Assembly: GCA_007844125.1 (NCBI GenBank)
Contig: CM017556.1
Coordinates: 73,524,427-73,588,426, forward strand
Direction: 5' to 3'
DNA length: 64,000 nt
Source of the DNA: Sinonovacula constricta
Lineage: Eukaryota; Mollusca; Bivalvia; Cardiida; Solecurtidae
Shown here: piece by piece, positions 34,001 through 58,300 of the stretch
Layout: the number at the start of each line of letters is the position of its first letter
How positions within the stretch are numbered: position 1 is the stretch's first letter
Made by a program: the position numbers and the translations under genes
The notes under the pieces: generated by a model
Database searches by the model: none
Seen by the model: only the letters and a program-made list of their open reading frames with translations
Told to the model about the DNA's origin: nothing

Positions 34001-36670
34001 TTAACGCTGATTAAAGTGTTTCAGTTTGTACTTGTTGTTGTAACAGTTTTTGAGAACTTGTTGGCACGGCCTTCTCAACTTGTAAATAAAATGAGAGATC
34101 GCGTTAGTGATTTTATCATTCTTCCACTACCTACCCACAATGCAAGTACTGATTATTGAATAAAAAAATAAGATTGGTTATGGCAACAGACCAGACACGA
34201 GAAAGTTTGAGCAATCTGATGAAGGACCCGGTCTTAGTACTGGGGGAATAGTCAGATCGACATTAAACTTTCTTGCAGCTGAGCAATCCAGTGAAATCTA
34301 GTAACACTTTAAACATGCAAAACCACACAAACTTGCAGAAACTTAGTTTACAGTGGCAGATATAACAAGGACTTTCAGTCATAACCAGTCATCGTGTAGC
34401 AGGTAAGATTTTTTAGATTTACACAAACTATCCTTAAATTCGGATAATTCAAACTTCGGATATCTCAAACTATTTTCTACGGTACCTTGAAATTTGAAAT
34501 AACGAGAGTTGACTGTACCAACTAATACTAGATGCTAAATATCTTTACGTAAATACTTTGTTCATTGTGTCCTATTTTCACGCTAAACATTTAGAAAAAT
34601 AAAGTGGGGATAAAGTGATAAGTGGGGATATTGTGATAGTTGCGGATATTGTGATAAGTGTGGATATAACGATTATTGAGGATATTGCGATTTGTGGGAT
34701 ATTGCGATAGGTGGAATATTGCGATAGGCGGGATATTGTGATAAGTTGGCATATGGTAATAAGTTGGGATATTGTGATAAGCTGGGTTATTGTGATTGGT
34801 AGGGATATTATAATAACTGGGGATATTGTAATGTCTGTAGATATTGTGATAAGTTGGGATATTGTGATGAGTTGTGATGTTGTGATTAGCGGGGATATTA
34901 TCATAACTGGGGATATTGTGATAAGTTGGGTATTGTAAAAAGTGGGGATATTGTGATAAGTTTAGGATATTGTGATAAGCGGAGATATTATAATAACTGG
35001 GGATATTGTGATACATGGGGATATTGTGATACATGGGGATATTATGATAACTGGGATATTGTGATAAGTGGGGATATTTCGGTAAGTGTGGTATTTTGGT
35101 AAGTGGAGATAATGTAGATTAAGCAGAAATATTTGATAAGTGTCGATATTGTGATAAGTGTCGATGTTGTGATAAGTGAGGATATCGTGGTAGGTGGGGA
35201 TGTAAGTGGAATAAGACTTGTCATGTTAACCCCACTCCCTTGTCAGCTTCGGTTGATGTTTTTGTTTTCAAAGCACCCTTGCATACCAAATACAATAAGG
35301 CCGGTAACCCTAACATTCATATTGGCAGTTATGTCCTGTTTCGAGATAGGATTTTCTGTATGGCTTAATGATTATGTCAAAGTAAATACGATATCCAGGT
35401 TTATCTACAAAAGTGGAATGACAGCTCTTGTAAATTCTTTTTTTGTCGGTTATTTGCTGAATAGTTGTGCTAAAGTGGCCGCTGTCGTCTCGAAAAGCAT
35501 GCGACTATAGTGTATATCATGCTGGTATACACCAGTATTAGTGGGGTTTTGATAAAAGTTTGTGTTTTTTTTAAGAAAAGAGAAAGGAAAGGAAAACTAG
35601 CAGAAGGGTCGCAGGTTCGAAATCTTAACTAGCTGCAAGTTTTCTCTAAATGTTAATTAATCTTTTTTTTTGTAAATACAACGAATGGGCAAATTATGAC
35701 TATTATAGCGACATCCAGCTAATTTGACGCCGCGAACACGTGAGAGGCTAAGTGAACAGAGGAGTCACAAGACGGCGACTTTACCATTACGCCAAGGGTG
35801 TCTCAGATAGGTGTTAAAATACTTAACTGTATCCATAGCAGGGCGCAACCGCCGAAGCAAAAGAGCCTGTTGGAGGAGGTGAAGGAATCTGTCCACTGGT
35901 TAGAGCGGCCCACCCACGTGCTGCCATATCGCCGGGGAAGACCACGTTCACGACCCACAACCATCTGCTTCGGGCACGCTGACGTCAGCGAGTTCTCCCA
36001 CGGAGATATACTGGAACTGGTTCAACAACAGATTGACGACAAGGTAAGTCGCTGACGGCACTGTTTCTATTTAGGTTGGTTCACACAAACACGATGTTTT
36101 GGCATTCTTCTGTTGAAACCATGATAACGTGAAATCAGTTCACTTATAATCAACAGAACAATTAAACATTACACATGCTTATACTGAATGCCTCACCTCG
36201 AGACATGGAACATCCTCAAAACTCATCATTTACATTTTGTGTGTACATGTATTTCATAATTACAAAATATTCGCCCTAGAAAAAGTTGTATAGTAATTAA
36301 TACCTACTTGCGTAAATCATTCACTGTTAATCATCGTAATTATATTGTCATTTTCCCCAATCCTCATTTCTGCTAGGTACAGTATATACAGTTTGAAGCT
36401 GCCTCGGTGAGAGCTCCAGAGTTTGGACTGGAAGACCGCTGGATTGTCACGTTCAACTCTAGTACGAGTTGTGACAAGGCCATTAACCGCGGGATAGTCC
36501 TTGGTAGGCTGAGGTTGCAGGTACGCGCGTATGATGACGTCATGAAAGAGGAGTACATACCGGAAGATGCATCTTGGGACTTTCCTTGCAATTTTCGTCT
36601 GAAGTCGCAAAAGCATAAATACATTCTGAGAAACTTTCTCAACAATCACAAACAGGTACTAGCAGCATGA
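21226..36670 (+). CDS. Uncharacterised three-exon gene with an RRM-like C-terminal region
   Basis: Proposed exons are 21226-22076, 35797-36043 and 36377-36670. The first starts at ATG and ends AAAAG before GTAACT, leaving two codon bases. An AG at 35795-35796 opens exon 2 with the one base needed. Exon 2 ends GACAAG before GTAAGTC in phase 0, and exon 3 follows TTTCTGCTAG. The sum is 1,392 nt: 463 residues and TGA. The N-terminal part is serine-rich without a recognised domain. The C-terminal part (TICFGHAD, a helix ending VQQQID, VQYIQFEAAS, WIVTFNSSTSCDKAINRG, LRLQVRA) has the strand-helix-strand pattern of an RRM-like fold. Uncertainties: the exon 1-2 link spans 13.7 kb of repeats and its acceptor is weak; exon 1 could be a separate gene stopping at TAA 22078-22080; a donor at 36656 (CAG before GTACTA) could extend exon 3. 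Confidence 0.5.
22081..23635. other. AT-rich intron or intergenic sequence
   Basis: No coding, RNA or repeat signal seen apart from short homopolymers. It lies between the exon at 21226 and the satellite array. Confidence 0.5.
23636..33396. repeat. 58/59-bp satellite array, about 9.8 kb, roughly 168 units
   Basis: Head-to-tail units reading GTGACACGTAGACCTG, TTGTTCCTGCCC, TTATCAGACATACG, CAAATGTCACTTATCTC. Units with CCTTATC are 59 bp and those with CCTATC are 58 bp. Variants are clustered: a homogeneous ATGTCACTTATCTC type on the left (23760-24400), an ATGCGGAAATG type at 27840-28260 and 31045-31345, and diverged units at both edges. A block of about 2.8 kb is present twice. Because 58 is not a multiple of three, the minus-strand open frames inside the array are accidental. 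No unique spacers exist, so it is not a CRISPR. Confidence 0.97.
25640..31570. repeat. Higher-order duplication inside the satellite (period about 3.1-3.2 kb)
   Basis: Private unit variants recur in the same order. CTCTTCC at 25759 and 28901, ACATTCGTCAATG near 26125 and 29210, a GACACGAAGACC unit near 27255 and 30455, and CTGTTCTATCAG near 28385 and 31468 pair up. Offsets are about 3,142, 3,085, 3,200 and 3,083 bp; the shifts are one or two units gained or lost. This indicates one large unequal-exchange event followed by small unit changes. Confidence 0.85.
33397..33601. other. Unique AT-rich spacer after the satellite
   Basis: Single-copy sequence between the last satellite unit and the TA-flanked element. 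Nothing recognised. Confidence 0.4.
33602..34515. mobile_element. 914-bp pogo-like TA-flanked TIR element, non-autonomous
   Basis: Flanked by TA on both sides (33600-33601 and 34516-34517). The left end CAGTCAACTTTCGTTATATC and the inverted right end CAGTCAACTCTCGTTATTTC match at 18 of 20 positions. Both sides carry subterminal repeats of the type TCGGATATATCAAACT and TTTTCTACGGT. TA target sites and CAGT termini fit the Tc1/mariner (pogo/Tigger) group. The interior has no intact transposase; a short frame at 33977-34159 is not recognisable. Confidence 0.85.
34604..35215. repeat. 18-bp minisatellite (GGGGATATTGTGATAAGT type)
   Basis: About 34 degenerate units of 17-18 bp with variants such as GATATTATAATAACTGGG. 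Because the unit length is divisible by three, open frames appear on both strands (34578-35034 minus, 34711-34938 plus) with isoleucine/serine and tyrosine/histidine periodic peptides. These are not considered genes. Confidence 0.93.
35216..35796. other. Intronic or intergenic sequence with tRNA-like traces
   Basis: No gene recognised. GGTTCGAAATC at about 35612 resembles a B box, and the reverse complement of about 35740-35795 contains TTGGCGTAATGGTAAAG, an A-box-like string, so eroded SINE pieces are possible. A 125-codon open frame at 35133-35510 overlaps the minisatellite and has no domain. Confidence 0.35.
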
Positions 36671-39600
36671 AATAACAACAAAATGCCACACCGATTGGAC
36701 ACAGACACAACACTTAACTGGAGGTTATAATTTACTATATTAAATGGTAAAAAATAGAACAAACACGTTTTTTGTTTTTTGAATATAGTTTTATTGTTTT
36801 ATACAAGGTAATTAATTTCCACATTTAACTAACAGTGATATGAAAGTTAGAACTTTTCTTACAACCTAAGTGTATAATAATGTATAAAACCACAAGAATG
36901 CATGTCAATGGTAATATATACCTACCCAAGATGAAAACAACATTGCTAAACATTTGGGACAGGTGTTTTAAAGACCTAAGCGAGACACAAACCAATTGAT
37001 GTGGATTTCACCTTCATTCTACATTAACCAAACAATTAGTTTCCATGGAAACAACTAGAAGCATGGCAATATTCTACCTCTGCATATACTTTCCACCGAC
37101 TTGTGGTTTTAACAGTGTGAATATTAAGCACAATGTAGCAGTGATAATACATGTAAAAATAAAGCTTTCATGAAAAATATTTTATCTAAAAGAACACATT
37201 TTAAACCTTTGCTTCATTCATTAAAGACAAATGTTCCTTAGCTTTACACCACAAGAGAAAAATATTTTTCTATGAGCATTTGGTAAAAAACAAACTGTAT
37301 GCCTATTATGAGACCAGCGAACTATAACATCAAAATATAGCCTTTACTTATAAAAATCACCAAAGCTTAACCCTTTATTTGCTGGAAACACTATGTACCC
37401 CATGAACATAAAACAAGCAACCCTTTTGCATTTCCAGCAAACAGTCTTAACTAAAACAGCATCAATGCATATATATGGATAATCATCTACAGACAAAAAC
37501 TATAAACTGATTTGCTGTGCAATGTCTTGCAAAATTGTAAAGTCTAGCTTACTACAGATATTTAAATGGCAGTCAAAAAATTAATTACAGCTTCTACATC
37601 CATAATGAGCTTAGTAACTAAACGCTACATGGTCACAGTTGGACAAAGTTGCATTAATTAAATTGTTGCTAAACAAGGCAGAACTGTGACACCACAATGA
37701 CTAGTGGGTTAAATATTACATGTGATCACTAATTATATGTGAACATACTGTCTTACAAAAGACAATATTGTCTGTAGGTTGGAAGACTCCAAAGCATCAC
37801 AATGCTATGAACAGTCATATATTTTTATGTTTATCCAAGTAACAATAAAGGTTTATGTCTTTGAAAGGACTTCACAGCAAACCATAACCACCCAGTTGCA
37901 GACTGAAAACTTTTTAGCTTTCAAATTTATGAATTCCATCTAGAAATAATAAAACAATTGTTACAGGTATAAAAATATTTGTGGAATACATTTACTTGGA
38001 GACATAAAGAAGTGTCCATTATATTTGCAGTTATTTTCCATAGGAAACGATGTACATATGATGTAAGAAATGTCAACAATTGGTGTATTATATTAATAAA
38101 ATACTGCTAATCTGGAGTCAAAGTGACAAACACTTCCTTTGGAAGCAAATTTCAATATGTTTATACAGTGATAACACTGATTTGTAAAATTGACATAATA
38201 ATAGCTTGTAAATTACCAGTGAAAATAAAGCAAACTTCACTTTTGAAGTAATACAAAATACTGTACCACAAGGGCTGGCATAATGTGCCTTAATAACTCC
38301 CAACTTTTCTCAGCACATAAATGGACTTGTCACACAAACATTTTTTAACATACACACAAAAGTTGTATGTTTTGTTCGAAAGTTAAAATAATAGAAAATT
38401 GGTATATTTTTAAACCTTGCACGATTACTCGATTTAGGAAAATGCATGAGACGCATGTCTGTTAAGACACTAATTGAACATCAACATACACTTACGAAAG
38501 AACCTTGTACAATATTAGAAGGACAAGCCCATTGTGCAATGAAGAAGTTACAGAGTGTAGATTACACAAACATCCACCTCTCCATTGCTTTAAGAAAACA
38601 TAAAGCAATAAAGTGATTTTCTTTGCTGTTGCTGTGCAAGGTACTACAATGGCAGGTGAAAACTGTAAAGAATACATTGGCAGTGGTTAAGAAAGAAAGT
38701 CACAAAGCCAAATGTTATAAAAATTATTAAGTAGGTACACACTGAACAACATTAAGGCTACAATTTTACCATCTGTTCATGACTTGAACTCAAGTCACCA
38801 TTTTAATTCTGTAAAATGAAAAAGGGCCATGTAGTTTAGTTGTTACTTTTACCTCAGAAAAGTCTAGCTAGAGTACCCTGCAAGATTTAAGACATGTATC
38901 ATAAAAACATATTGAAGCTATTGTGTCCTGAAATCCTGACTGAAAAATTGGCTGGTTAATAAGAATCTTAGCCAAAAATCAATGAACATTGTTGTTAATT
39001 AAGATGTTTTCTTACATTAAATGTAACTTAAAGTTGGATCAACAGTTGTCTTCATTTCTGTGCACTTCCCAAACATTTACAAACTGACAATATCTATTTT
39101 CAAAAAATAAATTAACAGAAATGAAATTGTGTAAACATCATTATTATTTTTACTTAAATAATGAAAAAGATAACACCTGGCAGCATGAGGATTTTGAACC
39201 AGCAGCATCATGTATGAGAAACAATCTGGTGACCACTTTGTTATCTAAACATGCAGTCATGCACCCTTATTGTCTAACTTTACTGGTCATTCTTGACTTC
39301 TTTTGTTAACAAAAACAACACCTGTACAAGATATTATGTTAAATAATAATTACATTACTAATGCATTAATTTCTTATAAAATTATGTGAAGGCCAATATT
39401 TGGGTAGTTAAAAGACCACTTTTTTTGCGAAGTTAAAATGTGCATAATGCAGTTTAACTGAACTTTATGGAGCAATTATGGTAGTACAACATTCTCTGAA
39501 AATTCTGTTGTTTTGGCATATGAACTTACTAACAGACTGGATCATAACCACATGCTTCACTTATTAACATATTGATTATAGTACATCTACTTCTAGTTGA

Positions 39601-42600
39601 GCAATTAACCTGTAGAGCAAGCTAGACTTTCATGGAATGGGATATCTAAGGTTCTATTTATCAAACATCCAAAATGAGCAAGCACCATAAACAACTAGTC
39701 AGAAAAAAGGTTTTATTATACACTTGTATTTCGAAACTAAGTGTATGTGTATTAAAAATCCATTTTTTTTTTATTTGGATTAAGAATCCTTTTTTTTTTT
39801 TTATTTGGATTAAGAATCCATTTCTCTTTACTCTAGTTGACCAAAGATGGTCAAAGTTTAGGCTGTGTATTGGTTAATATTCAAACTAACAACAAGCAGC
39901 ATTGTATGCACACATCCACTCTATCCAAAATAAGAATTATTTAAAGTGAAATAAAGACATAAAATATGTATTTTGAAGATCTTATTAATTTACAAGATTA
40001 TTTTCTTCAGTATAAATAGTGTTTACATGCAATATGTACATTACATAGGAATGGCAACAGTTACAAAATAAGTTGACTGAATGGTAAAAAAGAAGGATAT
40101 AGACACATTCTTTAATGTCAAGGGGTTTTATTTTCCCTTCCAATTTAGTTTTGTAAATCTTCCAAGAAAACTTTTTTTTTGCCTTGGGCAATACTATAGT
40201 AAAATGATGGTAGCAAATATTTATTCCATCAGACTACGTTTATTACACAATATATAACAGTCCATATTGTGAACTTTAAACAAATTCCACATTGACTAAA
40301 TGGAGCCACACATAATTAGGCTACCTTTTGGTCTTTACTGTAACTAAGTAAATGCCAAAGATGTAAATAATATTCTATATATAAGAATGTATGGTCATTA
40401 CACACTTACTGTACCTTAAACTGCTGTTTTGTAAAATTATCCATGAGACCGTCTTTTCTGGCATTTGCTCACTGGTGTAACCTTGACATAGAAAATGTCT
40501 GTTTAGATTAGGAAGGTGGGAAGTATAACTCTAATGTGGTTATGATGGACTGAATATTCAGTGAACTACATCTGGGGGTTTTCACCCTGAAACCCTCATC
40601 ACATATCTGACAATAACTAGGGAATTAGTTGGATCTGTGTGGGTGCAACTAGTTATGTCAAGAAATAGATACTCATATAGTTAATAAATATAAACCTTAC
40701 TCAATATATTCCACATATTTTAAGTACCATGGATTAACTGGTTACAGAATTTGTAACCAGTTTACCTTCATGGAAAAGTTTTAACTGATTAACTGTTGCC
40801 ACCCCCAATATTACAAAAAATATCCATGGCCTTCTTAAAATTTCAAAAATAAAACTCACCATAAATCTTCAAATGTATTCTTGTTCTTGACATGTGTATA
40901 CATATGATATTATGTTTCTTACCAAACACTTCTGACCATACATTGTCTATATTTTGCATAGAATAAATAAGCAGTTAACATGTTGTCTACCTCAGCAGAA
41001 ACAGTGTTGGCATAGAACAAATTAGCAGGATAGGATTAATAATGAGTGTTGTATATAGAAAAAGAAATAAAATTACTTGTAATATCAGTTTCAACTAACG
41101 ATTAACCACTATCACCAATAATTGGTGCACAAAATGTCTCACCAATTCTAACTTACTCAGCAGAACAATACAATTTTGCATTCACACAGTTACCTTGCCT
41201 TTACTTCTAAAAAACACACCTTGTACAATTTGCACTTCCTGTTAAAAAATGTATTTTTGTTTTTGTCCTTAGAAAAATCCCATTAACACAATTATAGTCA
41301 TTAGAGCAGTGTCCAGCCATTTTGCTGGCGAACGACCCCTAACAACTGTTTGGGTAGAACCACTGGTGCAACACAGGTCGGCTGGAAGCCCTTTCACACA
41401 ATAAGTCTTCAATGAACCATGTTGTTCAGGGCTGGGCAGACAGAAGATGCAGGTCTGCAGCTGTACCACTTGACCTCTGCCATCACCCAAAATATAAAGC
41501 CAAAATTATAATAAAAATAGCTATAATAAAAAATGTGGTCAAACACTTCGTTTTTGTTTGTTAAGTCCTAGACTTAGTGATTTACTTATTTAAGAAATAA
41601 GTTTATTACTAGTACTGTTAGCTTAAAAACTACAATAACCAACAAACAATAATACAATGAATTCACAATGTAAGTGAAATACATCCATACACAGATAAAT
41701 TTTTATATACACATATATAATTATTCTCACAATTATATCACAGATACAAACACCCAGTCTGTACACTAGTAGAGGAAACACAGCAACAAGAAACAACAAA
41801 CATACAAAGTGATTCTGAAAATAGGACACGTGGACCTGATAATTATATAATTTCTTGGGTTTTGAATAAAATTTTCACATCAAACTGATGAAATGTTTAG
41901 TTTGCACTTTGCAGTTATTATTAATAAATGTCAAGAATCAATAACTTTATTAAAACTTGTTGTACTTATAAACATCTTATTTTCATTATTTTTGCTAACT
42001 GTATACACATGCATCAAAGAAAGGAAAAGGCTTAGAAGTTAAATAACCAGAAAATTAGACTTAACCAAGTTGACTCAATAGCCCAATTTATAATACATTG
42101 TCTTTATTGTAAGCTGAATAATCTCAAGTATGCAGTTGAAGCAGGTCTTTACCAGATGGCAACAGACATTAGATTCATGGATTTACATGTACAGATATTA
42201 TGGCGTATTCAATATTTTATTTATTTAAAAATACAAAATTGCTCAACAACTGAAGAGCTTTTACTTGAAAAAACAACAACTTGAAAAACAACAACTTGTT
42301 CCAAGGAGATCAATGCATGCAGGTGACAATATTTTTAACTGTGTGTGGATCACTCCAGTTTGATGGCAAACGTTGGTCTATATAACACCAATTATTACTT
42401 TACTTCAAGGCACATTAATTAGTTCACCTATAAAGTAGAGGTCTTCAACAATCTACTTATAATATTGTATATGATAATAACTTTACCTCCAATCTGAGTT
42501 GGTAACTCACAGGTGTCACTTACCAATTTTGGCTCTTAAAACTTCCAAAAAGAAAAAAAAATGAAACTCATTAAATCATTTTCTAAAGTTAAAACTAGGT

Positions 42601-43675
42601 TTACAAATTTGGAAACATGAACTAAGTCTAAACCTAGATGCATTAAAAACATTTTTAGAAATATATTCTCACTGTAAACATGTCTGAATTGAACAACAAC
42701 AAAATAAGTTTTGAAAAAAAATGAAGAAATAATTGATTTTGATCAAATAGGAGGTCATACATAGTTTACTACAATGTGCAATTCCTCTCATACAACAAAA
42801 CATGGGTTTAAATACAAAGCCAAACGAGGGCTAGGGGTCAAGTTACTATGACAACACTTTGAAATTTAGCTATGAAATTATAACAAGGCACCTGTACAAT
42901 GTTAAAGAATAATAGACAGCGTGTGAAGTAAACATAAAGCACAGTACAAACAAGCTGGAAGTCCATAATGGAAAACTTTGCAAGTATCTGAGGTATGAAG
43001 ATTGTAACCAACTAACAATGGAATCTATTTTTCTCTTCAAACTCACTTCTAGCTTATATATTTACAAAAAATAACCACTAAGAACAATATCTAATTATAA
43101 TAATGCTGAAGAAAAAAGGTTATTTAAAGATAATTTAAAACAAGAAAACGTGTGTGAAAGTAATGCCCCTTGAGCCAATGCTTATCCACGCTCCTCCCCA
43201 TCTTGTAAACCAGTGGAGTAGAAACCACTGTTACACAATCCCATTACCATGATTTGTTTCTCAAGCTAGCTGCCTGTCAAGACGATCAAAGGAAAGAGCT
43301 GAACAAATAAACACAGTTTTCCACTGGATGTCTCCACAGATACTTGCATAAAGTAATTTTAGACTTTGGATAAACCACCTTCTTTAATGCTCTTACAACT
43401 ATCAATCTCTCGATACAACCTTCCCGTAGCTTAAGCACCTTAGCTTAAGTACATCTCTTCATTGCAAAAAAGTTAATTGTGTAGTTTAACCAAGTACCAA
43501 AAACCACTGGCCACCTGCAGATGTATAATGTTACACCAGTCACAGCTATTTGTGCTGTTGAGAAGCAGGGGTATGAGAAATAGTGATACAAAAATAATAA
43601 ATAGATTATACTTATTCTACTGTATCAATCCCCAATAGCAAAATAAATGTTTCCTGACGAAAAAGTGTCTGAACA
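36671..43675. other. 7-kb AT-rich gene-free tract between convergent genes; possible long BTBD10 3' UTR
   Basis: No coding exon, LINE or TIR element was recognised. Visible are a SINE fragment (41330-41485) and a twofold direct repeat of a T-run plus ATTTGGATTAAGAATCC (39759-39822). TTTATT, the minus-strand form of AATAAA, occurs many times, for example near 36788, 40229, 41945 and 42100, so the true polyadenylation site of the BTBD10 gene cannot be chosen from sequence alone. Confidence 0.4.
41330..41485 (-). mobile_element. Degenerate tRNA-derived SINE
   Basis: On the minus strand it starts near 41485 with GGTCAAGTGGTACAGCTGC, an A-box-like string. Its tail (plus strand GGGTAGAACCACTGGTGCAA ... 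GGTCGGCTGG ... TTTCACACAATAAGT) aligns with 54545-54605, a second member of the family. Confidence 0.55.
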
Positions 43676-55346
<11,671 letters not shown>

Positions 55347-58300
55347 CTGAAGAAAAAATAAATAAAATAAACATTTAAGTTTAAGAAATAGGCTCACAAG
55401 CTGGACATTCAACCAGGGCAGACGCTAACCTTTTCGAGCTAAATGTCCTGACTTGTAGAGAAGCATGTGCATATGCAGGGAGTGAATATCAGTTGTATCT
55501 GGGAGCTCGGCTTGAGCACCATCGTTTGAACTTACAAGAAGGCCAAATAATCAGTCAAGAGATTGCAGCAGGACTGATGTGTCACTGTCAAAAAATTGTA
55601 CGTCTTTTTAATTGGATTATCCTGGTTAATCTTACTTTGGAGACTGGTAAATAGAAATGCAAGTGGTTGTTCATGTGACAAACTATGGTAAAAGAACTAT
55701 AATGTGTATATAATCTTTTATTAACTTAAGTATGAAACAATACATCGAATATATTATTCCATATATCGACTATGAACATTAGTACATGTATTTTTCATAT
55801 CATCTATATCATGTATTTTTAATAAAACTTTCACGAAAACAAACATGTGCAGATTTGTTTGCATTTTGGGTTGATGGCCTTATATTACTGATAAAAGTAT
55901 TGTACTGTATAATACAAACAAGTCTTTGTTATGGCTTTGACACAATGTCTAGACTGGCACTGATCTCTTTCAGAAATCTATTGATGTCACTGATGAGATG
56001 CACATAGAGACAGAGAGAAAAAACAGAGGTTATATTCTGCCTGCAAATCTTTTTTTTTCTCACTTAGATCCCAATATAACTGTCCTAAACCATATCACAC
56101 ATCTATTCATTAAACGGACCAATAGTTCTTTTTATTTATTATTTTATAAATGGTGTAAATTGTTATGCTATATGCATTTTTAAAGCTTACAAAAATATCA
56201 ATGATATTTTTAAAGTTGCGCAGACGTTATAGATCTAATAAAATATCACATTCTGATTTGAACTGAAAACTTGTACCTGTCCAGATTTTGCTAAACATTA
56301 TAGTGAACATACCAAAAAGAAGCTATTTTCAACGTCTCCACTGTATTGTTGCTAACAGATTCCTTAAAGGATTTGGGTTCTTACTAGGATATTGAATGCA
56401 GGAGTCCATTAACTATCATTCTAGAAGAAGTTGCAGTCTACATTGTTTGCATGTACACAGGCTCGAACACTTATTTTGTTTGTCAAAGTCAGAAATAACA
56501 ACAGATGCACACTAAATTCAGCTTTTACATATTGTAATAAATATTCACCATAGTTAAAAAAACAACAATTATTTCTTTGAAGTCCACAGTACAGTTTGAT
56601 ACATGAATACTTGAGAAAATAATTTTAGTCAGTACTTAAATGATCCAAAAAATAAATCTAAAAATTATCAATAAATACCTGAAAAAACAAGATGTATTTG
56701 TTCATACCTAGACCTTCAGACCTTCAGTGTGTCATTTTATTATTTAATTTTTTATTTGGATTGGAGAAGAGTTATCAAAAAAGGATGCTATGTGTAGAAA
56801 TATATATTTATCTTTATTTTACCCTTTCTTGTCAGGTACATATGTGTTAAACAATCAAATTATTGCTCGTAGCTGATGACTGTTTTTCCCCTTCTCAGTT
56901 CTTAAGTTTTTTTTTATATTGTGCACATAAATAATTAAATAACAGCTTATAACTTGCAGGTGTAATTACAATAAAGTAGGCACTTCAACGAAAGAATCAT
57001 CTGTATTTTTATCTATCAAAGTTATATTGCTACGGTAGTACCTATAGTTTTTTATTCTGGTGTTTTTTTTACAATAAAATAAAGTTTTATTCATCTATGT
57101 TGTATAAAAATAATTATCAGTAAATTGATTAAATTTATATTGACATAATGTTGTTTAAACTATCGAGATAACAATTTAATGTTCTTAGAATACTCGGCTT
57201 TTTCTTAACGTTCTAGATTTAAATATGACCTTGACATTAAACAATTGAAGAAACACGCACAGGCAGGTGAAAACCCCCACCATATCTAAATGACATCATC
57301 ATGTTAATTTCTTTTACATTGTAAGCATGTGATTAAACAAAGTATTCAGGCTTGAAATTGCACCATTTTCATTGCATTACTGTTTCAGAGTAACTAAACT
57401 ATAACATAGGTACACTCACGCTCAGTTAACAAGAAAATAATGTCAGTTTTACATACCAACTTGGTGATCCAACAGATGCTATTTGGTTTTGCATCTTAGA
57501 TAAAAGCAAATACTGCTTATGGCGGTATTTAATGTATAGGTTAAATCAAGGAAACTGTAATTAGAGTCGCAAATTAATAAACTCTGATTGCAGTAAGTTT
57601 TAAGAAACACTAAGTTTTCAAGACTTTCGTCTAAATTGCTCCCTGATTTTGACAGAAAAAGAAAAAGAACAAAAAATAATTGACACATATTAATTAAAAC
57701 TGGGGAGTTTTGATTCCTTGTAATTTCCAGTCAAGCATCGATCAAAATTTGCTCTTGATGAGACAAAAGGCTAATCTTACACATGGTTTTTTTTTCTGAA
57801 ACCGGGGATGGGGCCTTGGGCCTTTGAGAATGGAAAATTTTTGTGGTGTTTTATTAAAAACTGGGGAAAAATGTGCATTTTAACTTGTTTATTTGCTATC
57901 AATATCATACATTTTGCACGTATATTGCAAAGCTATCTCTCTATTTTTCTTGTTCTTGAATTCCTCCACTCAATTATCATAATGCAGTTCATTCAATTTC
58001 TGAAATTTATGAGAGGGAAATGTTCATTTTTAGGGGGACACTAGGACTTTTTTCCAAGTGAACGGGGCCTTTAAATGGCTCCTTCTACACAAGCTAAAAA
58101 AACCCTGCTTCATAATATGGAGAACCCATTTTAAGCCAGTCTTCAATAAACATCACTTTCCTTTTGAAAGAATCAGAAAAAATACAGTAGGCAGAGTCTG
58201 GTAATTAACGAGAACCATGAACTTTAGTTTATCCAATCATTGATCGGTATGCTCATGTGCTCAACTAAGTTCAATATGGCATTGTTGTGTAGATCAGAAT

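Noticed and set aside
34578..35034. Minus-strand open frames of 108 and 147 codons
   Set aside because: They are translations of the 18-bp minisatellite and have no independent coding evidence.
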